From Streptomyces sp. SID12501 (GTDB lineage Bacteria; Actinomycetota; Actinomycetes; Streptomycetales; Streptomycetaceae): a stretch of 64,000 bases of DNA. This document shows, piece after piece, positions 45,616 through 53,632 of the stretch. Below the pieces are notes generated by a model that was not told where the DNA came from, searched no databases, and saw only the letters and a program-made list of their open reading frames with translations. The DNA lies in assembly GCF_010550245.1 (NCBI RefSeq), contig NZ_JAAGLU010000013.1, forward strand, positions 177,828-241,827, written 5' to 3'. A program made the position numbers and the translations under genes. The stretch's first letter is position 1, and every line of letters starts with the position of its first letter.

Positions 45616-46113
45616 GTGACCCAGACCAGCGAGAACGTCACCTGGCTGACCCAGGAGGCGTACAACAAGCTCAAGGGCGAGCTTGAGCACCTTACTGGTC
45701 CTGCGCGCACGGAGATCTCCGCCAAGATCGCCGCTGCACGCGAGGAGGGCGACCTGCGCGAGAACGGCGGGTACCACGCCGCCAAGGAGGAGCAGGGCAA
45801 GCAGGAGCTCCGTGTGCGCCAGCTGACCCAGCTCCTGGAGAACGCGAAGGTCGGCGAGGCTCCGGCGGCCAACGGCGCGGTCGCGCCCGGCATGGTCGTG
45901 ACCATCGCCTTCGACGGCGACGAGGACGACACGCTGACCTTCCTGCTCGCCTCGCGCGAGTACGCCAGCTCCGACATCGAGACCTACTCGCCGCAGTCTC
46001 CGCTCGGCCGCGGGGTGAGCGACAAGAAGGTCGGCGCGGACGCGCAGTACGAGCTGCCCAACGGCAAGCTCGCCTCCGTGAAGATCCTGAAGGCAGTGCC
46101 CTACCAGAGCTGA
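45616..46113 (+). CDS. greA: Transcription elongation factor GreA
   Basis: A 165-residue GreA. The N-terminal coiled coil (about 12-80) carries the tip that enters the RNA-polymerase secondary channel, with acidic residues in REEGDLRENGGYHAAKEEQG; it stimulates cleavage of backtracked RNA. The C-terminal FKBP-like domain contains SPQSPLGRGVSDKKVGADAQ and the ending YELPNGKLASVKILK. GTG 45616 follows ACGAGGAG, better than an upstream start. A perfect hairpin terminator follows. Confidence 0.96.
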   Translation: MTQTSENVTWLTQEAYNKLKGELEHLTGPARTEISAKIAAAREEGDLRENGGYHAAKEEQGKQELRVRQLTQLLENAKVGEAPAANGAVAPGMVVTIAFDGDEDDTLTFLLASREYASSDIETYSPQSPLGRGVSDKKVGADAQYELPNGKLASVKILKAVPYQS

Positions 46114-46178
46114 CCTCCCGGAACCGGCCCTCACCGACCCTTCGGACCCGTCGGAATCCCTTGCCTCGGCCCTTACGA

Positions 46179-46207
46179 GCCCCCGGCGCCCAGTGGGCGC
46201 CGGGGGC
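46179..46207. terminator. Terminator between greA and ABC permease
   Basis: GCCCCCGGCGCCC, loop AGT, and its exact complement GGGCGCCGGGGGC, 13-bp arms, between convergent genes. Confidence 0.85.
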
Positions 46208-46228
46208 ATCGTCATGCCCGGGTCGCCG

Positions 46229-47074
46229 TCATGCCGTGGCGGAGCGGTACTTGCGGACCGCCAGGGTCCTGAATATGAGGACGATCAGGATCGAGTAGAT
46301 GACCGAGGCCCACACGGGGTGCTGCATGGGCCAGGCGTCCGACGGTGAGACGCCGGGGTTGCCGAACAGTTGTCGGCAGGCCTGCACGGTGGCGCTGAAC
46401 GGGTTCCAGTCGGCGACGTGACGCAGCCAGGGGGTCATCCGGCTGGAGTCCACGAACGCGTTCGACACGAAGGTGACCGGGAAGAGCCAGATCAGTCCGC
46501 CGGACGTCGCCGCCTCGGGCGTACGCACGGACAGGCCGATCAGGGCGCCGATCCAGGTGAACGCGTATCCCGTCAGGAGCAGCAGCCCGAAAGCGCCGAG
46601 CACCTCACCGATGTTGGTGTGCGTGCGCCAGCCGACCAGCAGCGCGACCACCGCAAGCACGAACAGGGTGAGCGCCGTCTGCACGAGGTCGGCGAGCGTG
46701 CGCCCGGTGAGCACCGCACCGCGCGCCATGGGCAGGGAACGGAAGCGGTCGATGAGGCCCTTGTGCATGTCGTCGGCGATGCCCGCGCCGGCGCCCGCCG
46801 TGGCGAACGTGACGGTCTGGGCGAAGATGCCGGCCATCAGGAACTCGCGGTAGGTGCCGGGGTCCGTAGAGCCGTCGATGTTCATCGAACCACCGAAGAC
46901 ATACGCGAAGAGCACCACGAACATGATCGGTTGGATCAGCCCGAATATCACCATCTCGGGAATCCTGGTCATGCGGAGCAGGTTGCGTTTCGCAATGACC
47001 AGGGAGTCGCGGATCAGTTGGCTGAAGGGATTCGTGGGCGCCGTTGCGGGCACCGCGTCGGTGACGGCACTCAC
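46229..47074 (-). CDS. ABC-2 type permease (DrrB-like)
   Basis: A 281-residue ABC-2 membrane subunit with six helices: IPEMVIFGLIQPIMFVVLFA, then the conserved RSLPMARGAVLTGRTLADLV amphipathic helix, GFGLLLLTGYAFTWIGALIG and FPVTFVSNAFV. DrrB-type exporters carry drugs or lipids out with the paired ATPase. ATG 47074 overlaps the ATPase stop (ATGA), so the two are made together. Substrate unknown; its promoter palindrome suggests drug-responsive repression. Confidence 0.9.
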   Translation of the reverse strand: MSAVTDAVPATAPTNPFSQLIRDSLVIAKRNLLRMTRIPEMVIFGLIQPIMFVVLFAYVFGGSMNIDGSTDPGTYREFLMAGIFAQTVTFATAGAGAGIADDMHKGLIDRFRSLPMARGAVLTGRTLADLVQTALTLFVLAVVALLVGWRTHTNIGEVLGAFGLLLLTGYAFTWIGALIGLSVRTPEAATSGGLIWLFPVTFVSNAFVDSSRMTPWLRHVADWNPFSATVQACRQLFGNPGVSPSDAWPMQHPVWASVIYSILIVLIFRTLAVRKYRSATA

Positions 47075-48081
47075 TGGACGGTCTCCTTTCCGTTGTCTTT
47101 CCCGCCTTGCTTCCCGCCGTTCTCCTCGTCCTTCACCTCGGCCAGGTGGCCGGTCAGGGAGAGGAAGACGTCGTCGAGGGTCGGGCGGCGCAGGCCGATG
47201 TCGTCGATCTCGATGCCGCGGGTGTCCAGTTCACGGATGACCTCGGCGAGGAGCTTCGCGCCGCCGGTGACGGGCACGGTGAGTTTGCGCATGTGTTCCT
47301 GGACGGTGACCTCGCCCTGGCCCTTGCCGAAGGCGCCCAGCACCTCGGACGCGGTCGCTATGTGCTCGCGCTCGTGCACGACGACCTCGACGCGCTCGCC
47401 GCCGGTGCGGGCCTTGAGCTGGTCGGAGGTGCCGCGGGCGATGACCCGGCCGTGGTCGACCACCGCGATGTCGTGCGCGAGGTGGTCGGCCTCCTCCAGG
47501 TACTGCGTGGTCAGCAGCAGCGTCGTCCCTCCGGAGACCAACTGTTTGATGACCTCCCACAGTTGCTGACGGTTGCGCGGGTCGAGGCCGGTCGTCGGTT
47601 CGTCCATGAACATCACCGGCGGCGAGACGACCAGGGCCGCCGCGAGGTCGAGCCGGCGGCGCATGCCACCGGAGTAGGTCTTCGCGGGTCGGTCGGCGGC
47701 GTCCGCGAGGTGGAACTGCTCCAGCAGTTCGGCCGCGCGGGCCTTCGCCGCCTTCGCCTTCATCTGGTACAGCTGACCGACCATCTGGAGGTTCTCGCGG
47801 CCGGTCAGATACTCGTCGACCGCCGCGAACTGGCCGGAGAGGCCGATGGAGCGGCGGACGGCGTCGGGGTGTTTCAGGACGTCGATGCCCGCGACGACGG
47901 CCGAGCCGCTGTCGGGCCGCAGCAGGGTCGTCAGACAGCGGACGGTGGTGGTCTTGCCCGCTCCGTTCGGCCCGAGCAGACCGAGGACCGTGCCCTCCGG
48001 GACGTCCAGATCGACGCCGTCCAGAGCCTTTACGTCACCGAAGGTCTTCACCAGGCCTTCGGCATAGATGGCGCCTGGCAT
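47071..48081 (-). CDS. ABC transporter ATPase (DrrA-like)
   Basis: A 336-residue ABC ATPase. Walker A is GLLGPNGAGKTTTVRC (about 37-52), signature KTYSGGMRRRLDLAAALVVS near 140, and Walker B VMFMDEPTTGLDP. The C-terminal extension (about 230-320) is the DrrA-like regulatory domain, and the last residues are Lys/Gly/Glu-rich. ATG 48081 follows GGAGAA; the longer frame to 48429 reads antisense of the leader. It forms a two-gene exporter with the permease, from the promoter at 48220-48248. Confidence 0.92.
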   Translation of the reverse strand: MPGAIYAEGLVKTFGDVKALDGVDLDVPEGTVLGLLGPNGAGKTTTVRCLTTLLRPDSGSAVVAGIDVLKHPDAVRRSIGLSGQFAAVDEYLTGRENLQMVGQLYQMKAKAAKARAAELLEQFHLADAADRPAKTYSGGMRRRLDLAAALVVSPPVMFMDEPTTGLDPRNRQQLWEVIKQLVSGGTTLLLTTQYLEEADHLAHDIAVVDHGRVIARGTSDQLKARTGGERVEVVVHEREHIATASEVLGAFGKGQGEVTVQEHMRKLTVPVTGGAKLLAEVIRELDTRGIEIDDIGLRRPTLDDVFLSLTGHLAEVKDEENGGKQGGKDNGKETVQ

Positions 48082-48219
48082 ATCTGTTCTCCACGTCGTT
48101 GGGGAATACCGCAAAAGCCTGGGTTTTTCTCCTTCGTCCCGCCCGGTGAGCAAGAGACAGGAGAAGGATGAGAGAGCCGGCGAGAGCGGATGAGAGTGCG
48201 GTGCAGTGGCGCGACACAC

Positions 48220-48253
48220 ACCATAACGCGATGTATCGCGTCTCTCAATACAT
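48220..48253 (-). promoter_or_regulatory. ABC exporter promoter with overlapping palindromes
   Basis: On the minus strand TTGAGA (48248-48243), 17 bp, TATGGT (48225-48220). Inside the spacer is CGCGAT-AC-ATCGCG (48227-48240), and ATGTAT-N11-ATACAT (48231-48253) overlaps it and the -35. A repressor bound here would block polymerase. Leader to the ATG is about 130 nt. Confidence 0.65.
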
Positions 48254-48298
48254 TTTTTCCGGAGGCCACCCGTCCGGGTGAGTGACCCGTGAGTGACC

Positions 48299-49537
48299 TC
48301 AGTCGATGACGAGGTAACCGGCCTCGCGCAGTGCCAGACCGACCTCGGCGCAGTGCGTCGGCCCTTTCGTCTCCAGGTGCAGCTCGACCTCCGCCTCCGT
48401 GAGCCCGAGTCGCGGATCGGTTCGGACATGGCTCACGTCGAGCACGTTAGCGTCGACCACTGACAACACCCCGAGCAGCGTCGCGAGGGCGCCGGGCCGG
48501 TCCGTCAGCCGCAGGCGAACCGCCAGGTAGCGGCCCTGTGCGGCCATGCCGTGACGCAGGATGCGCTCAAGCAGCACCGGGTCGACGTTGCCGCCGGAAA
48601 GCACCGCGACGACCGGCCCCGCGAAGGCCCCGGGCTCGCTCAGCAGCGCGGCGACCGGGCTCGCCCCCGCCGGTTCCACGACGAGTTTGGCGCGCTCCAG
48701 GCAGAGCAGCAGCGCGGCCGACAGCTCGTCCTCGCTGACCGTGCGGACCTCGTCGACCAACTCGCCGATGATCCCGAACGGCACGTCGCCGGGCCGCCCG
48801 ACCTTGATCCCGTCGGCCATCGTGACCGGGTTGGCGACCGACACCGGCCGGCCGGCCGCCAGCGAGGGCGGATACGCGGCGGCTCCCGCCGCCTGTACGC
48901 CCACGATCCTTACGTCGGGCCGCACCGACTTCACGGCGACCGCGATCCCGGCGGCCAGGCCGCCTCCGCCGATGCCGACGAGGATCGTGCGTACCTCGGG
49001 GCACTGTTCCAGGATCTCCAGGCCCACCGTGCCCTGCCCGGCGATGATGTCGGCGTGGTCGAAGGGGTGGATCAGCACCGCGCCCGTCCGGTCCGCGTGC
49101 TCCTGGGCGGCGATCAGTGTCTCGTCGACGACCTGACCGTGCAGCCTCACCTCGGCGCCGTACTCGCGGGTGGCGCTGATCTTCGGCAGCGGGGCCCCCT
49201 GCGGCATGAACACGGTGGCACGCACGCCGAGCAGCGCCGAGGCCAGCGCGACCCCCTGCGCGTGGTTGCCGGCACTGGCCGCGACGACACCGGCGGCCCG
49301 TTCCTCGGGCAGCAGCCCGGCGATACGGACGTACGCTCCCCGCAGCTTGAAGGACCCGGTCCGCTGGAGGTTCTCGCACTTGAGGTGCACCGGCGCACCC
49401 ACCAGCTGGGACAGATACCGGCTGCCCTCCATGGCCGTCACCCGTGCCACACCCATGAGCATCTTCTGGGCACCGCGCACGTCGTCGAGCGTGACGGGCC
49501 TCAGGGAGTGCAAGGAGTCAGCCGTGCTGTAGCTCAT
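48299..49537 (-). CDS. ilvA: Threonine dehydratase with ACT domain
   Basis: A 412-residue PLP enzyme of the IlvA/TdcB group, converting threonine to 2-oxobutanoate and ammonia. The Schiff-base lysine lies in LQRTGSFKLRGAYVRIAG (about residue 62) and the phosphate-binding loop in VGIGGGGLAAGIAVAVKS near 182. A C-terminal ACT-like domain (about 330-412) with RLRLTDRPGALATLLGVLSV would allow allosteric control. ATG 49537. The 2-oxobutanoate made can enter isoleucine synthesis or, with RidA help, avoid imine damage. Divergent from the MarR gene. Confidence 0.92.
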   Translation of the reverse strand: MSYSTADSLHSLRPVTLDDVRGAQKMLMGVARVTAMEGSRYLSQLVGAPVHLKCENLQRTGSFKLRGAYVRIAGLLPEERAAGVVAASAGNHAQGVALASALLGVRATVFMPQGAPLPKISATREYGAEVRLHGQVVDETLIAAQEHADRTGAVLIHPFDHADIIAGQGTVGLEILEQCPEVRTILVGIGGGGLAAGIAVAVKSVRPDVRIVGVQAAGAAAYPPSLAAGRPVSVANPVTMADGIKVGRPGDVPFGIIGELVDEVRTVSEDELSAALLLCLERAKLVVEPAGASPVAALLSEPGAFAGPVVAVLSGGNVDPVLLERILRHGMAAQGRYLAVRLRLTDRPGALATLLGVLSVVDANVLDVSHVRTDPRLGLTEAEVELHLETKGPTHCAEVGLALREAGYLVID

Positions 49538-49683
49538 GACTCAAGTCTCGCAGTTCACAGGCGCGCGCTCGCGGTGTGACCAAGCTCCGAGATCGGTTTT
49601 CGCAGCGTCGGTACGGGCCGCCTTTCGGCCGCGTACCCTGTCCCCCAACCCAGCACCCCCTTTGATGAAGCGAGCCCCCGGCC

Positions 49684-50208
49684 ATGCCCACAACACCTGA
49701 AATGTCGATGGACATGACGACCGTCGGTGACAGCGGTCTCCTCGACACGTTGCAGCACGAGGTCGCGGTGTTCGCGCGCCGTGCCGAACAGACCCGGCTC
49801 GGGGGAGTCGGGCAGGTGCGCAACTCGATGGACCGTGCCGCGTATCTGCTGCTCAACCGCCTCGACAAAGAAGGCCCGATGGGCGTCAAGGCGCTCGCCG
49901 CGAGCATGGGCATCGACTCGTCGACGGTCACCCGGCAGGTGGCTCCGCTCGTCGACACGGGCCTCGTCAAGCGCACCTCGCACCCCGAGGACGGGCGGGC
50001 CGTGGTCCTCCAGTTGTCACCGCGCGGGCTCTCGCGGCTGGAGGAAGTGCGTTCGTCGAGGCGTCAGTTGATGGCCGAGCTGACGCAGGAGTGGGCGCCG
50101 GAGGAGCGCGAGGTGTTCTGCACGCTCCTCACGCGCTTCAACACGGCGCTCTCCGCCCGTCAGGCCTCCCAGGGCATCCCGGTGGGGGAACCGGAGTCCG
50201 CCTCCTGA
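49684..50208 (+). CDS. MarR family transcriptional regulator
   Basis: A 174-residue winged-helix regulator: QVRNSMDRAAYLLLNRLDKE, the recognition region LAASMGIDSSTVTRQVAPLV, wing VKRTSHPEDGRAVVLQLSPR, then a C-terminal dimer helix. The N-terminal 35 residues include TTVGDSGLLDTLQHEVAVFA. The 145-bp gap to ilvA is the likely shared control region. It may regulate the threonine dehydratase or itself; the ABC exporter promoter is about 1.4 kb away and is a less direct candidate target. Confidence 0.9.
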   Translation: MPTTPEMSMDMTTVGDSGLLDTLQHEVAVFARRAEQTRLGGVGQVRNSMDRAAYLLLNRLDKEGPMGVKALAASMGIDSSTVTRQVAPLVDTGLVKRTSHPEDGRAVVLQLSPRGLSRLEEVRSSRRQLMAELTQEWAPEEREVFCTLLTRFNTALSARQASQGIPVGEPESAS

Positions 50209-50304
50209 CCGACTCCTGACGGCTCCTGCGTCCGGGCTCTTGACCGGCGGGCGGCACCTGGCCTCAGATGAGACCGGGGTCCTTGTCGTACGGCGGGAGG
50301 CACG

Positions 50305-50808
50305 GTGCGAGAACGGCAGGTGTCCCAGGGCGCCGGACCGGCCAGGGACTTCGAGGCGTTCGTCGCGGGCGCGGCGGGCCGGCTGCTGCACACGGCCACG
50401 CTGCTCACGGCGGAGGCGCCGCAGGACAACCCGCGCGCGCGGCGCCTGCTCACGCACGCCTTCGCGCACACGTACGCGTGCTGGGACCGGATGCGCGGCG
50501 AGGACCCGTACGACCGGGCCCGCCAGTATCTCGCCGTCCGCTTCGCGCACGGGGCCTGGCACCAGTACGGCGGTCTCGGCCGGGCCCGCCCGCATCCCGG
50601 CAGCGCCCTGGCCATGCTCACCCCCCAGCAACGGCTGGTCCTGGTTCTGCGGCTGCACGAGGGGGTCGGTGAGGAGCAGACGGCGGCGCTGCTCGGTCTG
50701 CCGAATGAGCGCGTACACGCGATCTGCGACCGGGCGACGGCGACGCTTCTGCATCCGCCGCGGGGCCCGGCGCCGGCCGTGGCCGGGCCGAAGGTGGTGC
50801 CGTCGTGA
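50305..50808 (+). CDS. Short sigma-factor-like protein
   Basis: A 167-residue protein that resembles the SigE/SigC-type actinomycete sigma relatives. The C-terminal part LTPQQRLVLVLRLHEGVGEE, QTAALLGLPNERVHAICDRA fits region 4 (a helix-turn-helix that reads the -35). The N-terminal FEAFVAGAAGRLLHTATLLT and LLTHAFAHTYACWDRMRGED match the first helices of region 2, but the -10 recognition and the linker look shortened. GTG 50305 follows GGGAGGC. The next gene starts inside its last bases, so they are coupled. It may act with, or have lost, promoter activity. Confidence 0.7.
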   Translation: MRERQVSQGAGPARDFEAFVAGAAGRLLHTATLLTAEAPQDNPRARRLLTHAFAHTYACWDRMRGEDPYDRARQYLAVRFAHGAWHQYGGLGRARPHPGSALAMLTPQQRLVLVLRLHEGVGEEQTAALLGLPNERVHAICDRATATLLHPPRGPAPAVAGPKVVPS

Positions 50809-51053
50809 CCCGGCGGGACCGTGAGGTCGCCGCGCGGCAGCGCATGGAGGGTACGCCGCCCCCGGTGCCCCCCGACCTGTACGCGGAGGTCGTACGGCGT
50901 GGCAGCCGCATGCTGCGGCGCAGGCAGGCGGCGCGGCGGCTGATGTGGCTGCTGCTGCTCTTCGCGGTGATCGTCTTCAGCGTGTGGGCGGGGATGACCC
51001 ATCCCTGGGTGGAGCCGCCGTCGAAGACGACTCCACCCCTTACCGGCTGGTGA
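50805..51053 (+). CDS. Small membrane protein coupled to the sigma-like gene
   Basis: An 82-residue protein with an Arg-rich cytoplasmic part (TRRDREVAARQRMEGTPPPV then LYAEVVRRGSRMLRRRQAAR) and one membrane helix (LMWLLLLFAVIVFSVWAG) near residue 48, ending outside the cell in THPWVEPPSKTTPP. GTG 50805 overlaps the sigma-like stop. The layout, a sigma factor then a single-span protein with an inside head, is that of an anti-sigma factor, but no zinc or ZAS motif is seen. Confidence 0.72.
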   Translation: MTRRDREVAARQRMEGTPPPVPPDLYAEVVRRGSRMLRRRQAARRLMWLLLLFAVIVFSVWAGMTHPWVEPPSKTTPPLTGW

Positions 51054-51062
51054 GAGGCCGGT

Positions 51063-52217
51063 CTAGCCGAGGGCCTGCTGGAGGTCCTGCAGCAGGTCGT
51101 CGACGTTCTCGATGCCCACGGAGAGGCGTACGAGGTCGCCCGGAACCTCCAGGGCCGACCCGGCGACGGACGCGTGCGTCATACGCCCCGGGTGCTCGAT
51201 CAGGGACTCCACGCCGCCGAGGGACTCGCCGAGCGTGAACACCTTGGCGCGGTTGCAGACCTCGACGGCCGCCTCCTCGCCGCCCTGGACCTGGAACGAC
51301 ACCATGCCGCCGAACGCCCGCATCTGCTTGGCGGCGACCTCGTGACCGGGGTGCTCCGGGAGCCCCGGGTAGAGAACGCGCGTCACGCGCGCGTGCCGGG
51401 TGAGCATGTCGGCGACCTTGGTGGCGTTCTCGCTGTGCCGGTCCATCCGCACGGGGAGCGTCTTGGCGCCGCGCAGCACCAGCCAGGAGTCGAAGGGGCC
51501 GGCGACGGCGCCCATCGCGTTCTGGTGGTACGCCAGTTCCTCGCCGAGTTCCTGGTCACCGGTGACCAGCGCACCGCCGACGACGTCGGAGTGGCCGCCC
51601 ATGTACTTGGTCAGGGAGTGCACGACGACGTCCGCGCCGAGGGCCAGCGGCTGCTGGAGGTAGGGCGTGGCGAAGGTGTTGTCGACGACGAGCCGGGCGC
51701 CGGCCTCGCGGGAGATCTGGGCGACGGCTGCGATGTCGGTGATGTTGAGGAGGGGGTTGGAGGGGGTCTCCACCCAGACGGCCTTGGTCTTCGGGGTGAG
51801 GGCGGCCCGTACGGCGGCGGGGTCGCTGGTGTCGGCGACCGACCATTCCACGCCCCATCGGGCGACGACCTTCGCGAAGAGGCGGAACGTGCCGCCGTAG
51901 GCGTCGTTCGGGATGACCACGTGGTCGCCGGGGCTGAGCAGCGTACGCAACAGGCAGTCCTCGGCCGCCAGTCCGGACGCGAACGCGAGACCGCGGCGAC
52001 CGCCCTCCAGGGCGGCGAGGTTCTCTTCGAGGGCGGTACGGGTCGGATTGGCGCTGCGGCTGTACTCGTAGCCGCCGCGCAGCCCGCCGACGCCGTCCTG
52101 CTTGTAGGTCGAGACCTGGTAGATCGGCGGGACGACCGCGCCGGTGAGGGGATCCGCGGTGTTGCCCGCGTGGATCGCGAGGGTCTCGAAGTGCTGACTG
52201 ATGTGCCTGTCGCTCAT
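51063..52217 (-). CDS. metB: Cystathionine gamma-synthase
   Basis: A 384-residue PLP enzyme of the Cys/Met metabolism family. It joins cysteine to an activated homoserine to form cystathionine in transsulfuration. The PLP lysine lies in VVHSLTKYMGGHSDVVGGAL (about 198); ETPSNPLLNITDIAAVAQIS and YSRSANPTRTALEENLAALE are the usual cofactor and substrate loops. ATG 52217 gives the normal length; a longer frame to 52298 is unsupported. Gamma-lyase activity cannot be excluded from sequence. Confidence 0.93.
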   Translation of the reverse strand: MSDRHISQHFETLAIHAGNTADPLTGAVVPPIYQVSTYKQDGVGGLRGGYEYSRSANPTRTALEENLAALEGGRRGLAFASGLAAEDCLLRTLLSPGDHVVIPNDAYGGTFRLFAKVVARWGVEWSVADTSDPAAVRAALTPKTKAVWVETPSNPLLNITDIAAVAQISREAGARLVVDNTFATPYLQQPLALGADVVVHSLTKYMGGHSDVVGGALVTGDQELGEELAYHQNAMGAVAGPFDSWLVLRGAKTLPVRMDRHSENATKVADMLTRHARVTRVLYPGLPEHPGHEVAAKQMRAFGGMVSFQVQGGEEAAVEVCNRAKVFTLGESLGGVESLIEHPGRMTHASVAGSALEVPGDLVRLSVGIENVDDLLQDLQQALG

Positions 52218-52327
52218 GTGCACCGAGGGTAATGCGCCCGAGGGTTTGTTGACGGCCACCGCCCCGGGGTCCGGTGCTGGGCGGGCCTGGTTCGCCAATT
52301 GTCAGAGGCGTCTGGTTCGCTTGGGAC

Positions 52328-53446
52328 ATGCAGATTCTCTGGGTCCTGATGGCGCTGGTCATGCTGGGCTTCGTCGTGTTGCCGTTCGTACGGCGCAGGA
52401 GTGCCGGTATTCAGCAGGTCGCCCCCGGTGACCCGGACGCCGCGGACCCGGCGAACTACGGCTTCGTCCGGCAGGAGGCGCTGGACATCCGTATGCCGGG
52501 CCCCGACCAGGATCTCCTGGACGTCCTGGACGTCGTGCAGCGCACGCAGGACTACAGAGCGGCGGCGCAGCTGCTCGCGGGCACGGAGAAAGACGGCGAG
52601 CGGCGCTGGCAGCGCGTGCAGGCCTTCGCGGGCGCCGCGTCGCTGGAGCTGCGGCAGCGACCCGGCGGGGTGAGCGAGTCGCCGGGCGGCCAGTGGCTGC
52701 GGGTGTGGCGGACGGAGACGCCCAAAGACGCGGGCGGCGCTGCGGTGCACGCGGAGTTCCTGGTGCAGCAGGCGTGGCGGACGTCGACGCCCGGCACGGA
52801 CGAGTTCCGGATCATCATGGAGGAGGCGAGGGCGGCGTGCGGCGACGCGGCGCTCCTCTCCCCCGGTGACCCGGTCCCGTACATCGTCGAGCTGTCGGTG
52901 GCGCGCGGACTGGCTTACTCCCGGCCGGAGTTCGAGCAGCTCTGGCTGAAGATCCTCGACCGCGCGCCGGAGCACATGGGGGCGCATCTCGCGGCCCTGC
53001 ACTACTGGTGCGAGAAGTGGCACGGCTCACGCGCGCTGGCGATGTCGTTCGCGGAAGCGGCGGCGGCCCGGGCTCCGCAGGGCTCGCTGCTGGCGGCGAT
53101 GCCCCTGTTCGCGGTCTTCGAGCACCTGCCCGAGGTGAACCTGGTCAGCGGCTTCTACCAGAGCGAGGTGGTGACGAAGTCGATCCACGGCGCGCTGTAC
53201 GCGGTCCACGCGGCCCGGCCGGGCGACCCGATGCTCGCTCACGTACGGCATCTGCTGATCTTCTTCCTGGTGCGCTCCGAGCGCTGGGCGGAGGCCATGA
53301 GCCAGCTGGTGCACGTGGACGGCCATGTGGGCGCCCTCCCCTGGACCCTCACCGCCGACCCGGCGTCGGAGTTCGCGGTGTACCGGGCGCTGGCCGTGGC
53401 GGGATACGAGGCGAACGGCGGGAACCCGGCGACGCTGCTGCGCTGA
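52328..53446 (+). CDS. Conserved actinobacterial membrane-anchored protein
   Basis: A 372-residue protein with an N-terminal anchor (MQILWVLMALVMLGFVVLPF) and a large cytoplasmic helical domain resembling TPR-like solenoids: DLLDVLDVVQRTQDYRAAAQ, RRWQRVQAFAGAASLELRQR, LAALHYWCEKWHGSRALAMS, LRHLLIFFLVRSERWAEAMS-like helices. A conserved Trp-rich segment (QLWLKILDRAPEHMGAHLAA) lies near residue 210. ATG 52328 follows TTGGGAC. Function unknown; gene order next to metB is common in Streptomyces. The IS607 element lies just downstream. Confidence 0.85.
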   Translation: MQILWVLMALVMLGFVVLPFVRRRSAGIQQVAPGDPDAADPANYGFVRQEALDIRMPGPDQDLLDVLDVVQRTQDYRAAAQLLAGTEKDGERRWQRVQAFAGAASLELRQRPGGVSESPGGQWLRVWRTETPKDAGGAAVHAEFLVQQAWRTSTPGTDEFRIIMEEARAACGDAALLSPGDPVPYIVELSVARGLAYSRPEFEQLWLKILDRAPEHMGAHLAALHYWCEKWHGSRALAMSFAEAAAARAPQGSLLAAMPLFAVFEHLPEVNLVSGFYQSEVVTKSIHGALYAVHAARPGDPMLAHVRHLLIFFLVRSERWAEAMSQLVHVDGHVGALPWTLTADPASEFAVYRALAVAGYEANGGNPATLLR

Positions 53447-53596
53447 GGGAGGGGGTAGCTAGGGCAGGGGACCGGGCAAGGAATGGTTCGGGGAGCGTCC
53501 GCGAGGGGCTCCGGGGGTAGGCGGACACCGGGTGGCACGTGGGTGGCACGATCATGTCTTGCCTGCCGTTGCTTTGAGCCTCATCAGCTCTCGGCA

Positions 53597-53618
53597 TTCC
53601 GGGCATTTCTGCCCGGAA
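53597..53618 (-). ncRNA. Hairpin in candidate TnpB guide RNA region
   Basis: TTCCGGGCA-TTTC-TGCCCGGAA, a 9-bp stem just beyond the tnpB stop on its 3' side. TnpB omega RNAs run from the tnpB 3' end to the right element end and contain such stems. The guide would then lie outside the element, in the flank near 53460. Confidence 0.35.
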
Positions 53619-53632
53619 GGTCCGTGCCGGTG

